Shown: positions 9,393 through 18,168, numbered from the stretch's first letter. The stretch is 64,000 nt of DNA from RPQJ01 sp963762315 (GCA_963762315.1 CAVXKO010000003.1:186001-250000); one strand, 5' to 3'. Translations and numbers: made by a program. The notes: a model not told the origin generated them from the letters alone.

Positions 9393-10184
9393 ATGAACAA
9401 GAACGCACTTCGGATCCTGGCGATCTGCGCGTCGCTGGCGTGGCCGGTCGCGCGCGCAGCCGACGTGATGGATGCGGCGGCAGAGAGCGGCAAGGCGGTC
9501 GCGTCGGCCATCGCGAGCAAGGATCGTCCCAAGGCCGACGTCGAGCAGGACGCGCGCCGCAAACCGGCCGAGATCCTCGCGTTCGCCGGCGTGACGCCCG
9601 GCATGCGCGTCGCCGACATGTTCTCGGCCGGCGGCTACTACACCGAACTGCTCTCGCGCACGGTCGGCGTAAAGGGGCAGGTCATCGCGTACAACAATCC
9701 GCCGTACGCCAAGTTCGCGGAGAAGGGCATCGCTGCGCGCTACGCCGACGGTCGCCTCGGCAACGTGCGACAGATCACGGCGGACATCGACAAGTTCGAT
9801 GTCGCGCCGGGCAGCCTCGATGCCGCCATCTTCATCATGTCGTATCACGACCTGTATTGGCGCCCGGCCGACGGCTCGTGGCCGCCGACGGATCCCGCGG
9901 TGCTGCTGAAGGGGTTGTTCTCCGCGCTGAAGCCCGGCGGTGTCGTCGTCGTCGAGGACCACGTCGCGCCGGCCAACGATGACGCGTCCGCGACGGTCGA
10001 CAAGCTGCACCGCATCGACCCGGCGCTCGTGAAGCGCGACTTCGAGAAGGCCGGCTTCGTGTTCGATGCGCAGAGCAAGGTCCTCGCGCACCCCGACGAC
10101 GACCACAGCAAGCTGGTGTTCGACGACGCGATCCGCGGCAAGACCGACCAGTTCGTCTACCGGTTCAAGAAGCCCGCGCCTTGA
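9393..10184 (+). CDS. Exported class I SAM-dependent methyltransferase-like protein (COG4798 type)
   Basis: A protein of 263 residues with an N-terminal signal peptide (ILAICASLAWPVARA, cleaved about residue 23) followed by a Rossmann methyltransferase fold: VTPGMRVADMFSAGGYYTEL is motif I, SLDAAIFIMSYHDLYW the acidic/motif-IV region and LFSALKPGGVVVVEDH motif VI. ATG 9393 follows GGGGGA; the frame extends to a weaker ATG at 9357. It is a paralogue of the gene at 27643. An exported SAM enzyme is unusual because SAM is cytosolic; the family is annotated as predicted methyltransferase without known substrate. Its stop overlaps the TTG start of the next gene. Confidence 0.82.
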   Translation: MNKNALRILAICASLAWPVARAADVMDAAAESGKAVASAIASKDRPKADVEQDARRKPAEILAFAGVTPGMRVADMFSAGGYYTELLSRTVGVKGQVIAYNNPPYAKFAEKGIAARYADGRLGNVRQITADIDKFDVAPGSLDAAIFIMSYHDLYWRPADGSWPPTDPAVLLKGLFSALKPGGVVVVEDHVAPANDDASATVDKLHRIDPALVKRDFEKAGFVFDAQSKVLAHPDDDHSKLVFDDAIRGKTDQFVYRFKKPAP

Positions 10185-10918
10185 GCGTACTGCGGCTCGC
10201 CATGTGGTCGGGACCGCGCAATGTCTCGACCGCCTTCATGCGGTCCTGGGGCAACCGGGAGGACACGGTCGTCGTCGACGAGCCGTTCTACGCGCATTAC
10301 CTGAAGGTGACCGGCCTCGAGCATCCCGGGCGCGACGAGGTGATCGCCAGCCAGCCGACCGACTGGCGCGAGGTGGCCGGGATGCTGCACGGCGAAGTAC
10401 CCGGGCACGCTGCCATCTACTACCAGAAGCAGATGTCGCATCACCTGCTGCCCGGCATGGGGCGGGACTGGCTCGACGGACTCACGCATGCCTTCCTGAT
10501 CCGCGACCCGCGGGGAATGATCGCGTCGCTCGGCGAGAAGCTCGCCGACTTCGAACTCGAAGCGACCGGGTTGCCCCAGCAGGTCGAGATCTTCGAGCAC
10601 GTGATCGATCGCGAGGGCCGCATTCCGCCGGTCGTCGATTCGGCTGACCTGCTTGCGCGTCCGGAGCCGATGCTGCGCGCGCTCTGCGCGGCGCTCGGCG
10701 TGCCGTTCAGCGAGCGCATGCTGTGGTGGCCCGCAGGTCCGCGCGAGACGGACGGCGTGTGGGCCCGGTACTGGTACGACCGCGTGGAGAAATCCACCGG
10801 TTTCGAAGCGCCGCCCGCGGCCGGCAAGCCTGTCGAATTGTCGCCGCGCGCGGCTGAAATCGAGGCACGCTGCCGGCCGCTGTATGAACGTCTGCGCGAA
10901 CACAGCCTGCGCGCCTGA
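10181..10918 (+). CDS. Sulfotransferase-like protein
   Basis: A cytosolic protein of 245 residues. AMWSGPRNVSTAFMRSWGNR is the P-loop-like 5'-phosphosulfate loop, and FLIRDPRGMIASL is the 3'-phosphate-binding RDPR element of PAPS-dependent sulfotransferases; DEPFYAHYLKVTG between them is characteristic of a subgroup paired with class IV aminotransferases. TTG at 10181 overlaps the previous stop (TTGA); ATG 10202 is too far into the conserved loop. The aminotransferase gene follows 6-12 bases later. In plants a fused form of this pair exists. Whether the bacterial protein transfers sulfate is not established. Confidence 0.8.
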   Translation: MSVLRLAMWSGPRNVSTAFMRSWGNREDTVVVDEPFYAHYLKVTGLEHPGRDEVIASQPTDWREVAGMLHGEVPGHAAIYYQKQMSHHLLPGMGRDWLDGLTHAFLIRDPRGMIASLGEKLADFELEATGLPQQVEIFEHVIDREGRIPPVVDSADLLARPEPMLRALCAALGVPFSERMLWWPAGPRETDGVWARYWYDRVEKSTGFEAPPAAGKPVELSPRAAEIEARCRPLYERLREHSLRA

Positions 10919-10930
10919 GAGGACTTGCCC

Positions 10931-11845
10931 GTGCTGCAGAAATTCGACGAACGCAATCGCGACCTGATGGTCAACATCAACGGCGAGCTCGTGCATCGCG
11001 ACAAGGCGGGCGTGAGCCCATTCGACTCCTCGGTGCAGGGTGGCGACGCCGTCTGGGAAGGGCTGCGTCTCTACAGCGGGCGCATCTTCCGGCTGGAGCA
11101 GCATCTCGACCGGCTCATTCGCTCCGCGAAGGCGCTGGCCTTTGCGCAGATCCCGACGCGCGAGGCGATCGTCGAGGAAATCCGGCGCACGCTGGCCGCC
11201 AACCGGATGTTCGACGGCGTGCACATTCGGCTGACGCTGACGCGCGGGGTGAAGATCACGTCCGGCATGGATCCCCGGCTCAACACGCAGGGTCCGACCC
11301 TGATCGTGCTGGCGGAACACAAGGCGCCGGTCTATTCGAAGGCCGGGCTGAGCCTCATCACGTCGAGCGTCCGGCGGTTTCCACCCGATTGCCTCGACCC
11401 GAAGATCCACCACAACAACCTGATCCAGTCGATCCTGGCCAAGATCGAAGCGAACGTCGCAGGTGCGGACGATGCGCTGATGCTGGACCAGCGCGGCTTC
11501 ATCGCCGAAACCAATGCGACGCATGTATTCCTCGTCGAGGGCGGCAGGATCCGGACGCCGCGGCTCGTCGCGTGCCCGGAAGGCATCACGCGCTCGACGG
11601 TGCTCGAGCTGTGCCGCGAGCACGACATTCCGCACGAGGAAACGGACCTCACGTTGACGCAGGCCTACTGCGCCGACGAGTTGTTCTGCACCGGAACGAT
11701 GGGTGAGCTGGCGGCGGTCACGAAGGTCGACGGCCGGACGATCGGCAGCGGCGAACCCGGGCCGATGACGACGCGCCTGTCGGCGCTTTTCCGCGAGTTG
11801 ACCGCGCGCGAGGGAACGGTGGTCGCGGAGAAGCCGGCCCGTTGA
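10931..11845 (+). CDS. Aminotransferase class IV (branched-chain aminotransferase-like)
   Basis: A PLP enzyme of 304 residues of fold type IV. The N-terminal part has VNINGELVHRDKAGVSPFDS and GDAVWEGLRLYSGRIFRLEQ; the PLP-binding lysine lies in LDPKIHHNNLIQSILAKIEA and phosphate-binding residues in RGFIAETNATHVFLV and PEGITRSTVLEL. GTG at 10931 has AGAGGA eight bases upstream; TTG at 10925 is an alternative. It directly follows the sulfotransferase-like gene, so both probably serve one pathway. Family members transaminate branched-chain or D-amino acids or lyse aminodeoxychorismate; the substrate here is unassigned. Confidence 0.87.
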   Translation: MLQKFDERNRDLMVNINGELVHRDKAGVSPFDSSVQGGDAVWEGLRLYSGRIFRLEQHLDRLIRSAKALAFAQIPTREAIVEEIRRTLAANRMFDGVHIRLTLTRGVKITSGMDPRLNTQGPTLIVLAEHKAPVYSKAGLSLITSSVRRFPPDCLDPKIHHNNLIQSILAKIEANVAGADDALMLDQRGFIAETNATHVFLVEGGRIRTPRLVACPEGITRSTVLELCREHDIPHEETDLTLTQAYCADELFCTGTMGELAAVTKVDGRTIGSGEPGPMTTRLSALFRELTAREGTVVAEKPAR

Positions 11846-11893
11846 GGTTCTGCGGGGTAACTCCCGCCAGGGCGCTCGCCAAGGCACGCCGCC

Positions 11894-11914
11894 CCGCGGC
11901 AGTGGCTGCCGCGG
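11894..11914. terminator. Hairpin between convergent genes
   Basis: CCGCGGCAG and CTGCCGCGG pair perfectly over nine bases around a three-base loop, between the aminotransferase stop and the convergent SYLF gene stop. There is no T tract on either side, so it may act as a bidirectional transcript end or RNA stabiliser rather than a classical terminator. Confidence 0.4.
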
Positions 11915-11943
11915 AGCGAGGTAGACCCTGCTTCGGCCGGCGG

Positions 11944-12516
11944 CTATTTCTTCAGGGGCTTGTACGAGAACTTCTGCCCGGAGACAGAGGCTTCGTACAT
12001 GAGGCCGCCCTTCGAGATGACGAAGATCGCCGTGCCCTTGTTGTACTTGCCGGCAGTCGCCGCATCCTTCTTGCCGCCGCTGGCGCTCGCGCCGGAGCCC
12101 GTGGTGGTGGCAGTCCCCGACGCGGCCGCGGTGATCACGACTGCGCCCACGTTCGCACCCAACTCGAAATTGCCGGAAGTGAATTCGTCGAACGCGCGCT
12201 TGTCTTCGAAGAATATGATCTCGCTGAAACCCTCGCCGCCGGCCTGGAAACCGATGCTCAGTTGCGACATCGACGTGTCGCCCACGTACTTTCCCTTCTC
12301 GTACACGCGGCCGTCGCCATGCGCACCGCCGATTCCGAGCCCGGCCTTGCCGATGGTCGGAAAGACGGCGTAGCCGTAGCTCTTGCCGAAGAACGACGCG
12401 CTCTGGCCGGCGTTCTTGAACAGGCTGATCGTATCGCTGTATTTGTCGGCGAGGGCAGGGCCCGCCGCCAACAGCATCGTGGCGAATACCAGCCATGCGG
12501 CCTTGATCGTTTTCAT
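11944..12516 (-). CDS. SYLF/Ysc84 lipid-binding domain protein, secreted
   Basis: A protein of 190 residues with a signal peptide (AAWLVFATMLLAAGPALA) and a SYLF-type domain: SYGYAVFPTIGKAGLGIGGA, a GGEGFSEIIFFEDKRAFDEF core and a C-terminal GGLMYEASVSGQKFSY. SYLF (Ysc84) domains bind phosphoinositides in eukaryotes; bacterial members are exported, often lipoproteins, of unknown role. A small Gly/Ala/Ser/Thr-rich insert (about residues 125-150) precedes the last strands. ATG 12516 has AGGAG eight bases upstream. It is a single-gene unit between a convergent aminotransferase and the formaldehyde operon. Confidence 0.85.
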   Translation of the reverse strand: MKTIKAAWLVFATMLLAAGPALADKYSDTISLFKNAGQSASFFGKSYGYAVFPTIGKAGLGIGGAHGDGRVYEKGKYVGDTSMSQLSIGFQAGGEGFSEIIFFEDKRAFDEFTSGNFELGANVGAVVITAAASGTATTTGSGASASGGKKDAATAGKYNKGTAIFVISKGGLMYEASVSGQKFSYKPLKK

Positions 12517-12707
12517 GTTCGAACTCCTGTTGAGAATCCCGGCCTCGAATGGCCGAAAGCCCACATGCAGGGCTAAGCGCAGTATGGGGTAACTGGCCCC
12601 ATGGAATCTTCTGCACTAGTACGGACCCACCGATTCGACGGGTCGCCGGGATCGACCGCTGGATCGGGTCCGAGTGAGGCCGGCTCGCCGGTGGCTCCAG
12701 CGCTCCG

Positions 12708-13544
12708 CTACGCCCTGGCCAGCGCCGCCGCATGCCACGCAAGGTGGTCGGCCATGAACGACTGGATGAAGTAGTAGCCGTGGTCGTAGCCGGCGTGCAT
12801 GCGCAGGTCGAACGCCTGGCCTGAGCGCCTGCACGCCGCGGCGAAGACGTCCGGGTTCAGCTGCTCGGCGAGGAATTTGTCGGCCGAGCCCTGGTCGACG
12901 AGGATCGCGCCGTGGAATGGCCGCTCTGCGACGAGCGCGCTGGCGTCGTACGCCAGCCAGTGCGCCTCGTTCGCGCCGAGATACCCCGTGAATGCCTTGC
13001 GTCCCCACGGGCACTGCACCGGCGCGGCAATCGGCGCGAACGCCGACACTGAACGGTACTGCTCCGGGTTGCGCAGCGCGCAGACCAGCGCGCCGTGGCC
13101 GCCCATCGAGTGGCCGAAGATGCCTTGCCGCGAAAGGTCGGCCGCGAACTCACGCCCGATCACTTCCGGCAGCTCGCGCGTGACGTAGCTGTACATGCGG
13201 TAATGCTGAGACCACGGCGCCTGCGTGGCGTCGACGTAGAAGCCTGCCGCCAGTCCGAAGTCCCAGCTCGCATCGTCGCCCGGCAGCCGCACGCGCGGGC
13301 TCGTGTCGGGCGCGACCAGCATCAGGCCGTGCTCGGCGGCGAGGCGCTGCGCTCCCGCCTTGATCATGAACGTCTCTTCGGTGCACGTGAGGCCCGCGAG
13401 GTAGTAGAGCACCGGCACGCGGCCGCGCTTCGCCTGCGGCGGCTCGTAGACCGAGAAGCGCATTTCCGTGCGGCACTCAATCGAGTCGTGCGCGAGGAAG
13501 CGCTGGGTGCCGCCGAAACAGGAATGTTCAGAAATGACCCGCAT
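12708..13544 (-). CDS. fghA: S-formylglutathione hydrolase
   Basis: A serine hydrolase of 278 residues that cleaves S-formylglutathione to formate and glutathione, the second step of glutathione-dependent formaldehyde oxidation. The nucleophile elbow is FGHSMGGHGALV; the catalytic Asp and His lie in DQGSADKFLAEQLNP and GYDHGYYFIQSF; the family start CFGGTQRF and VLYYLAGLTCTEETFM are intact. Length and motifs match esterase D/FrmB-type enzymes. Its ATG overlaps the TGA of the upstream dehydrogenase (TGATG at 13542-13546), so both are translated together in the cytosol. Confidence 0.95.
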   Translation of the reverse strand: MRVISEHSCFGGTQRFLAHDSIECRTEMRFSVYEPPQAKRGRVPVLYYLAGLTCTEETFMIKAGAQRLAAEHGLMLVAPDTSPRVRLPGDDASWDFGLAAGFYVDATQAPWSQHYRMYSYVTRELPEVIGREFAADLSRQGIFGHSMGGHGALVCALRNPEQYRSVSAFAPIAAPVQCPWGRKAFTGYLGANEAHWLAYDASALVAERPFHGAILVDQGSADKFLAEQLNPDVFAAACRRSGQAFDLRMHAGYDHGYYFIQSFMADHLAWHAAALARA

Positions 13545-14653
13545 CAGTAAACGACCACGCTGCGGATGGACTCGCCCTTGTGCATCAGGTCGAACGAGTC
13601 GTTGATGCGCTCGAGCGGCATCGTGTGCGTGATGAGCGGGTCGATCTGGATCCTGCCGTCCATGTACCAGTCGACGATCTTCGGCACGTCGGTGCGGCCG
13701 CGCGCGCCGCCGAACGCCGTGCCTTTCCACACGCGCCCGGTCACCAGCTGGAACGGCCGCGTCTTGATCTCCTGCCCCGCGCCCGCGACGCCGATGATCA
13801 CCGACACGCCCCAGCCGCGGTGGCAGCACTCGAGCGCCTGGCGCATCAGGTCGACGTTGCCGACGCACTCGAAGCTGTAGTCGGCGCCGCCGTCGGTGAG
13901 CGCGACGAGGTACGGCACGAGATCGCCCTGGACTTCCTTCGGGTTGACGAAGTGCGTCATGCCGAACTTCTCGGCCAGCGCCTTGCGCGCCGGGTTGATG
14001 TCCACGCCGACGATCATGTTGGCGCCTGCAAGGCGCGCGCCCTGGATGACGTTGAGACCGATGCCGCCGAGCCCGAACACCACGACATTCGCGCCAGGCT
14101 CGACCTTTGCCGTGTTGATGACGGCGCCGACGCCGGTGGTCACGCCGCAGCCGATGTAGCAGATCTTGTCGAACGGCGCGTCGGGGCGAACCTTCGCCAC
14201 CGCGATCTCCGGCAGCACGGTGAAGTTCGAGAACGTCGAGCAACCCATGTAGTGGTGTATCGGCTGCTTGCCGAGCGAGAAGCGGCTCGTGCCGTCCGGC
14301 ATCACGCCCTTGCCTTGCGTGGCGCGGATGGCCGTGCAGAGATTGGTCTTGTGCGACGTGCAGCTCTTGCACTCGCGGCACTCGGGCGTATACAGCGGGA
14401 TGACGTGATCGCCCTTCTTCAACGATTTCACGCCCGGGCCCACGTCGACGACGATGCCCGCACCCTCGTGGCCGAAGATCACCGGAAAGAGCCCCTCCGG
14501 ATCGGCGCCCGAGCGCGTGAATTCGTCAGTGTGGCAGACGCCGGTGGCCTTGATCTCGATCAGCACCTCGCCGGCTTTCGGTCCGTCGAGGTCCACGGTC
14601 TCGATCACCAGCGGCTTGCCGGCTTCATAGCAGACGGCGGCGCGAGTCTTCAT
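13544..14653 (-). CDS. adhC: S-(hydroxymethyl)glutathione dehydrogenase / class III alcohol dehydrogenase
   Basis: A class III ADH of 369 residues that oxidises the spontaneous formaldehyde-glutathione adduct with NAD+. The catalytic zinc ligands are in ATGVCHTDEF and FGHEGAGIV with the distal cysteine in YIGCGVTTGVGAV; the structural zinc lobe is CRECKSCTSHKTNLC; the NAD loop is VFGLGGIGLNVIQGA. It is first of a two-gene operon with the hydrolase that follows, a common arrangement for formaldehyde detoxification. The ATG at 14653 is preceded by a GGTGCC-type weak site (AAAGGTGCCCC). Confidence 0.96.
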   Translation of the reverse strand: MKTRAAVCYEAGKPLVIETVDLDGPKAGEVLIEIKATGVCHTDEFTRSGADPEGLFPVIFGHEGAGIVVDVGPGVKSLKKGDHVIPLYTPECRECKSCTSHKTNLCTAIRATQGKGVMPDGTSRFSLGKQPIHHYMGCSTFSNFTVLPEIAVAKVRPDAPFDKICYIGCGVTTGVGAVINTAKVEPGANVVVFGLGGIGLNVIQGARLAGANMIVGVDINPARKALAEKFGMTHFVNPKEVQGDLVPYLVALTDGGADYSFECVGNVDLMRQALECCHRGWGVSVIIGVAGAGQEIKTRPFQLVTGRVWKGTAFGGARGRTDVPKIVDWYMDGRIQIDPLITHTMPLERINDSFDLMHKGESIRSVVVY

Positions 14654-14791
14654 GGGGCACCTTTCTTATCGATGGGTGTGATGCGGTGGCCGGAGTCTAT
14701 CCCGGCCAAAATCGCCGGGCCATTGCAACCTTTCGGCGAGCTGTCCCATCCAAAGGGGACAAAGGCCGGTTTCCGGCGTGGGAGAGCGACG

Positions 14792-15430
14792 ATGTTCCGT
14801 TACCTGGCAACCCTCGGATTTGCGTTTTCAGCCGTGGCCCTCGGCGGGACCGCCGACATCAGCAAGGTCAACGGCAGCATCGTCGTCGAGGCCGGCCAGC
14901 AGGCGGGCGACGTCGAGACCGTCAACGGCTCGATCTCGATCGGCCGCGGCGCCCACGTCGACGACGTCGATACGGTCAACGGTTCGGTGCGCATGGACGA
15001 GCAGGTGATCGCGTCCTCGGCCGAATCGGTGAACGGAGAAATTGCGGTCGGCGCGCAGTCCGAAATCCGCGACGATGCCTCGACGGTGAACGGCGCGCTC
15101 ACGCTCGGCAAGGGCGCCCATGTGGGCGGCAAGCTCGAGAACGTGAACGGCAAGCTGATGCTGGACGGCGCCACCGTGCAGGGCGGGATCTCCACCGTGA
15201 ACGGCGATGTCTACATCGCGACCGGTTCGCGCGTCGAGGGCGGCATCCACGTCGAGAAGAATTCGGGCTGGAGCATGGGCAGCAAGCCGAAGAACCCGCG
15301 CATTACCATCGAATCGGGCGCGGTGGTGACGGGGGCGCTCAGGTTCGAGCGCGAGGTCGACCTGTACGTCGGTGCGGGCGTCGCGTTACCGCCGATCGAG
15401 GGTTTGCAGCCGCAGCGCTTCTCGCTCTGA
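14792..15430 (+). CDS. Secreted VNG-repeat protein, predicted beta-solenoid
   Basis: A protein of 212 residues with a short signal peptide (LATLGFAFSAVALGGT) followed by seven VNG repeats spaced about 17-21 residues: VNGSI, VNGSI, VNGSV, VNGEI, VNGAL, VNGKL, VNGDV. Each unit has alternating hydrophobic residues and GA(H/Q) turns, the pattern of a right-handed beta-helix such as bactofilin-like or DUF4097-like adhesive sheets. A tail (residues 160-212) is not repetitive. ATG 14792 is preceded by GGGAG at seven bases. It is divergent from the formaldehyde operon. I do not recognise a characterised family; a structural role in the periplasm or outer envelope is inference. Confidence 0.75.
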   Translation: MFRYLATLGFAFSAVALGGTADISKVNGSIVVEAGQQAGDVETVNGSISIGRGAHVDDVDTVNGSVRMDEQVIASSAESVNGEIAVGAQSEIRDDASTVNGALTLGKGAHVGGKLENVNGKLMLDGATVQGGISTVNGDVYIATGSRVEGGIHVEKNSGWSMGSKPKNPRITIESGAVVTGALRFEREVDLYVGAGVALPPIEGLQPQRFSL

Positions 15431-15459
15431 GCGAGCCGGCGCGGCTGGCCAACACATAA

Positions 15460-15477
15460 ACGTCACGGAGCAGTCAC
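15460..15477 (+). promoter_or_regulatory. Candidate Pho box upstream of the PhoX-like gene
   Basis: ACGTCAC, four bases GGAG, CAGTCAC: two seven-base direct repeats with a four-base spacer, the layout of PhoB-binding sites (consensus CTGTCAT repeated with a 4-base AT-rich spacer). The core GTCA is kept in both halves; the spacer is GC-rich, unlike the consensus. It lies 83 bases before the PhoX-like start. Confidence 0.4.
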
Positions 15478-15510
15478 AGGCCGTAAACGTGCGTGGACTC
15501 CAATGAGCGT

Positions 15511-15531
15511 CCCATCCCGAGCCGGGATGGG
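15511..15531. other. Perfect hairpin in the leader of the PhoX-like gene
   Basis: CCCATCCCG and CGGGATGGG form a nine-base perfect stem around AGC. It lies between the VNG-repeat gene stop and the PhoX-like start, 28 bases before the latter. No T tract follows, so it may be a weak terminator of the upstream gene or a leader structure. Confidence 0.4.
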
Positions 15532-15559
15532 ATCCGCCGAATCACAGGGAGTCCCACCG

Positions 15560-17052
15560 ATGTTCCGTAAGCCTCTCGCCATTTTCATCGCCGCTGCCCT
15601 CGCGTCCGCGGCCCATGCCGAATCCGTCACCGGTCCGAGCAGCTCGCAGTCGCCGTACCTCGTACCGACGCAGCCGGGCGTCGGCGTCGTTTCCATCCTT
15701 ACCGTCGGCGATACCGTGAATGCCAGGCCGGACGGCACGCCGTACCGGATGGTCGGCGTCCCCGATGGCCTCGGCGCCTTCGACAATCACGACGGCACGT
15801 TCACGGTCCTCATGAACCACGAACTCGGGAGCACGGTCGGCATCTCCCGGGCGCACGGCGGCACCGGCGCGTTCGTCTCGAAGTGGATCGTCAACAAGGA
15901 CACGTTCGAAGTGGTGCGCGGTGAGGACCTGATGCAGCAGGCCTACGGCTGGACCGGCTCGGCGTGGGTGCCGCTGACCGGCACGAAGAACAACTTCGGC
16001 CGCTTCTGCTCGGCAGACCTGCCTGAGGTTTCGGCGTTCTTCGACGATGCGACGGGTCGCGGCACCACCGAGCGCATCTTCATGAACGGCGAGGAGTCCG
16101 GGGTGGAAGGCCGGGCCGTGGCGCACGTCGTCACCGGCGATTTTGCCGGCAAATCGTACGACCTGCCGTGGCTCGGCCGCTTCAGCTGGGAGAACGCCGT
16201 CGCCAAGCCGGGCACGGGCGCGAAGACGGTCGTCGCGGGGCTCGACGACGGCACGGGCGGGCAGGTGTATTTCTACGTCGGTGACAAGACCAACGGGGCC
16301 AATCCTGTCGAGGCCGCCGGCCTCACCAACGGCAAACTGTACGGCCTCAAGCTCGCGCTCGGCAGCGGTCAGTTCATCGAGACGAACGCCTCGTCGATTC
16401 CGGCCGGCACGCGCTTCTCGCTGGTCGACCTCGGCGCCGTCGGCGCACTGACCGGTGCGAATCTCGAAACCGCGAGCAATAACAGTGCCGTGTCGAGCCT
16501 GCAGCGTCCGGAAGACGGTTCCTGGGACCCGACGAGCCCGGCGCGCTTCTACTTCAACACGACGGCGAGCTTCACGGGCATTTCGCGGCTGTGGCAGCTC
16601 ACCTTCGACGACCCGTCCGACGTCACCAAGGGCGGCACGCTGCGCATCGTGACGCAGAGCCCGGCATTCGATGCGACGAAGGCGAACATCGACCAGGCCG
16701 GCCCCCGCATGCTGGACAACCTGACGGTCGGCGCGAAGGGCCACGTGCTCGCGGTCGAGGACGTGGGCAACAATGACGTACATCGGCGGTTTGTGGCAGA
16801 TCGACCCGGCGACGGGCACAGACCGTCAAGGTGGCCGAGCACGATCGCGAGCGATTCGCGCCCGGCGCCGCCGGCTTCCTGACCCGCGACGAAGAGGCCT
16901 CCGGCGTCATCCCGCTGAAGGGCATCCTCGGCGAGGGCTGGTACTTGATCGACGTGCAGGCGCATTACGGCATCGCGGGCGAGCTGGCCGAAGGCGGTCA
17001 GTTGCTGGCAATCAAGGTTCCGCCGCGCAACATCGACAAGGCGTTCAAATAG
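15560..17052 (+). CDS. PhoX-like (DUF839) secreted protein, frameshifted near 3' end
   Basis: The main frame gives a signal peptide (LAIFIAAALASAAHA) and a DUF839/PhoX-like beta-propeller: DGLGAFDNHDGTFTVLMNHE, GEESGVEGRAVAHVV, GLDDGTGGQVYFYVGDKT and RPEDGSWDP. Around 16775 and 16813 single-base shifts are needed; the continuation is YIGGLWQIDPATGT and then VKVAEHDRERFAPG to GYKVPPRN-like end at 17052. PhoX enzymes are Ca2+-dependent periplasmic phosphatases exported after signal cleavage; whether this member has the metal ligands cannot be settled by eye. ATG 15560 follows AGGGAG. A possible Pho box lies upstream. About 495 residues when repaired. Confidence 0.75.
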
Positions 17053-17088
17053 GGAACCGGTCGCCGCGCGCGACCTTCAGGGACGAAC

Positions 17089-17115
17089 GACGGCCGGGCT
17101 CGATGCCCGGCCGTC
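17089..17115. terminator. Strong hairpin between convergent genes
   Basis: GACGGCCGGGC and GCCCGGCCGTC form an 11-base perfect stem with loop TCGAT, placed between the PhoX-like stop and the stop of the convergent WYL regulator. Only TTC follows on the plus strand, so it is probably a bidirectional transcript end. Confidence 0.6.
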
Positions 17116-17116
17116 T

Positions 17117-18088
17117 TCACGTGTAGAGGCGGGCCGCGGCTTTCAAGTGACCGGCGACGGTCGCCCGCAGCGAAGGTGGCGCAAGCACTTCGACGTCGGC
17201 GCCGTACTTGAGCACGTCCATGACGAGCTCGGGTTCCTGCGAGTACGGGAACTTCAGCACGTACGTGCCGTCGGGCTGCAGCTTGCCGTCCTGCTTCGGG
17301 TGCCAGGTCTCGCGCGACACCCAGCGCGCCCGTTCCCTGCTGAAGAGCAGCACGGCTTCCTGCGTCTCCGCCCCCGAGAAAATACCGTAGCCGCTGGTGA
17401 AGTGCCGGTCGAGCGCGTCCTCGCTCACGTCCCTGGCCGTCTTGTCGCTCACGCTCGCGCTTTCGATTGCATCCACGCCGAACGTGCGCAGCGCCTGCCG
17501 CTTGTGGCACCAGGCGTCGAGATACCAGTTGTCCCGGTAGTGCACGAGCCGCTGCGGGGAGACTTCCCGCTCCAGCACGTCCCCGTCCTGGCGCCGGAAA
17601 TGCCGGATCCTGATCCGGCGTCGCGAGAGCAGTGCAGCGCTGAGCACGCGGAAGTGCGCCGGTTCGACCTTGCGCGTGCCGATGGCGAGCACGCGGATGC
17701 GTTTCGCGATGTCCTCCGCCGAATGTTCGCCGGATTCCAGCAGATCCTTGAGGCGCTTGCGGATAGGGCCGGTGAGCTCCGAGAGCACGCCCGGCTGCAG
17801 GTCGCCGAGCAACTGGTCCATGGTCAGGAGCGCGCGCAGCTCATCCGCGCTGAACCACAGTCCCGGCAACTGCCACACCTCGCTGTCGGCGACGGTGTCG
17901 TCGAAGCGATAGGCCTCGTGGTGCCGGTCGTAGACGATCGGCGCGTGCATGCGGTCCTTCATGTACTCGAGATCGCGCTTGAACGTGGCCCGCGACACCT
18001 CGAGTTCGGCGAGGAAGTCCTGCGTGCGCACGAACCGGCGGTTCCTCAGCATGCCCTGCATGCGGTAGAAGCGTTCGATGCGGTCCAT
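17117..18088 (-). CDS. WYL domain transcriptional regulator
   Basis: A protein of 323 residues: an N-terminal winged helix (RIERFYRMQGMLRNRRFV with DFLAELEVSRATFKRDLEYM as recognition helix region), a central linker (LPGLWFSADELRALLTMDQL), then a WYL domain (RQDGDVLEREVSPQRLVHYR, NWYLDAWCHKR) and the C-terminal WCX extension. WYL proteins are DNA-binding regulators that sense ligands, often nucleotides or nucleic acids. ATG 18088 was chosen because the helix-turn-helix begins there; the frame is open 96 bases further up. It is divergent from the small proline-rich protein gene, which it may regulate. Confidence 0.87.
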   Translation of the reverse strand: MDRIERFYRMQGMLRNRRFVRTQDFLAELEVSRATFKRDLEYMKDRMHAPIVYDRHHEAYRFDDTVADSEVWQLPGLWFSADELRALLTMDQLLGDLQPGVLSELTGPIRKRLKDLLESGEHSAEDIAKRIRVLAIGTRKVEPAHFRVLSAALLSRRRIRIRHFRRQDGDVLEREVSPQRLVHYRDNWYLDAWCHKRQALRTFGVDAIESASVSDKTARDVSEDALDRHFTSGYGIFSGAETQEAVLLFSRERARWVSRETWHPKQDGKLQPDGTYVLKFPYSQEPELVMDVLKYGADVEVLAPPSLRATVAGHLKAAARLYT

Positions 18089-18168
18089 GCGATCCGGCTC
18101 CCGGGCTTTGGTTCGGTGTCGAGACCGATTATCCTGCAGTCGAAGCGAGGCGTAGAGGAATACAACCC

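Noticed and set aside
10157..12742. 861-codon open frame on the minus strand across the sulfotransferase-like, aminotransferase and SYLF genes
   Set aside because: Antisense shadow of recognised genes over most of its length, with composition typical of GC-rich shadows.
12616..13014. 132-codon minus-strand frame overlapping the S-formylglutathione hydrolase 3' end
   Set aside because: It is a different frame of the same strand over a well-supported gene, with Arg-rich shadow composition.
16770..16825. Programmed ribosomal frameshifting as the reason for shifted genes
   Set aside because: Shifts occur in unrelated genes at unrelated sequences without a common slippery heptamer and often several per gene.
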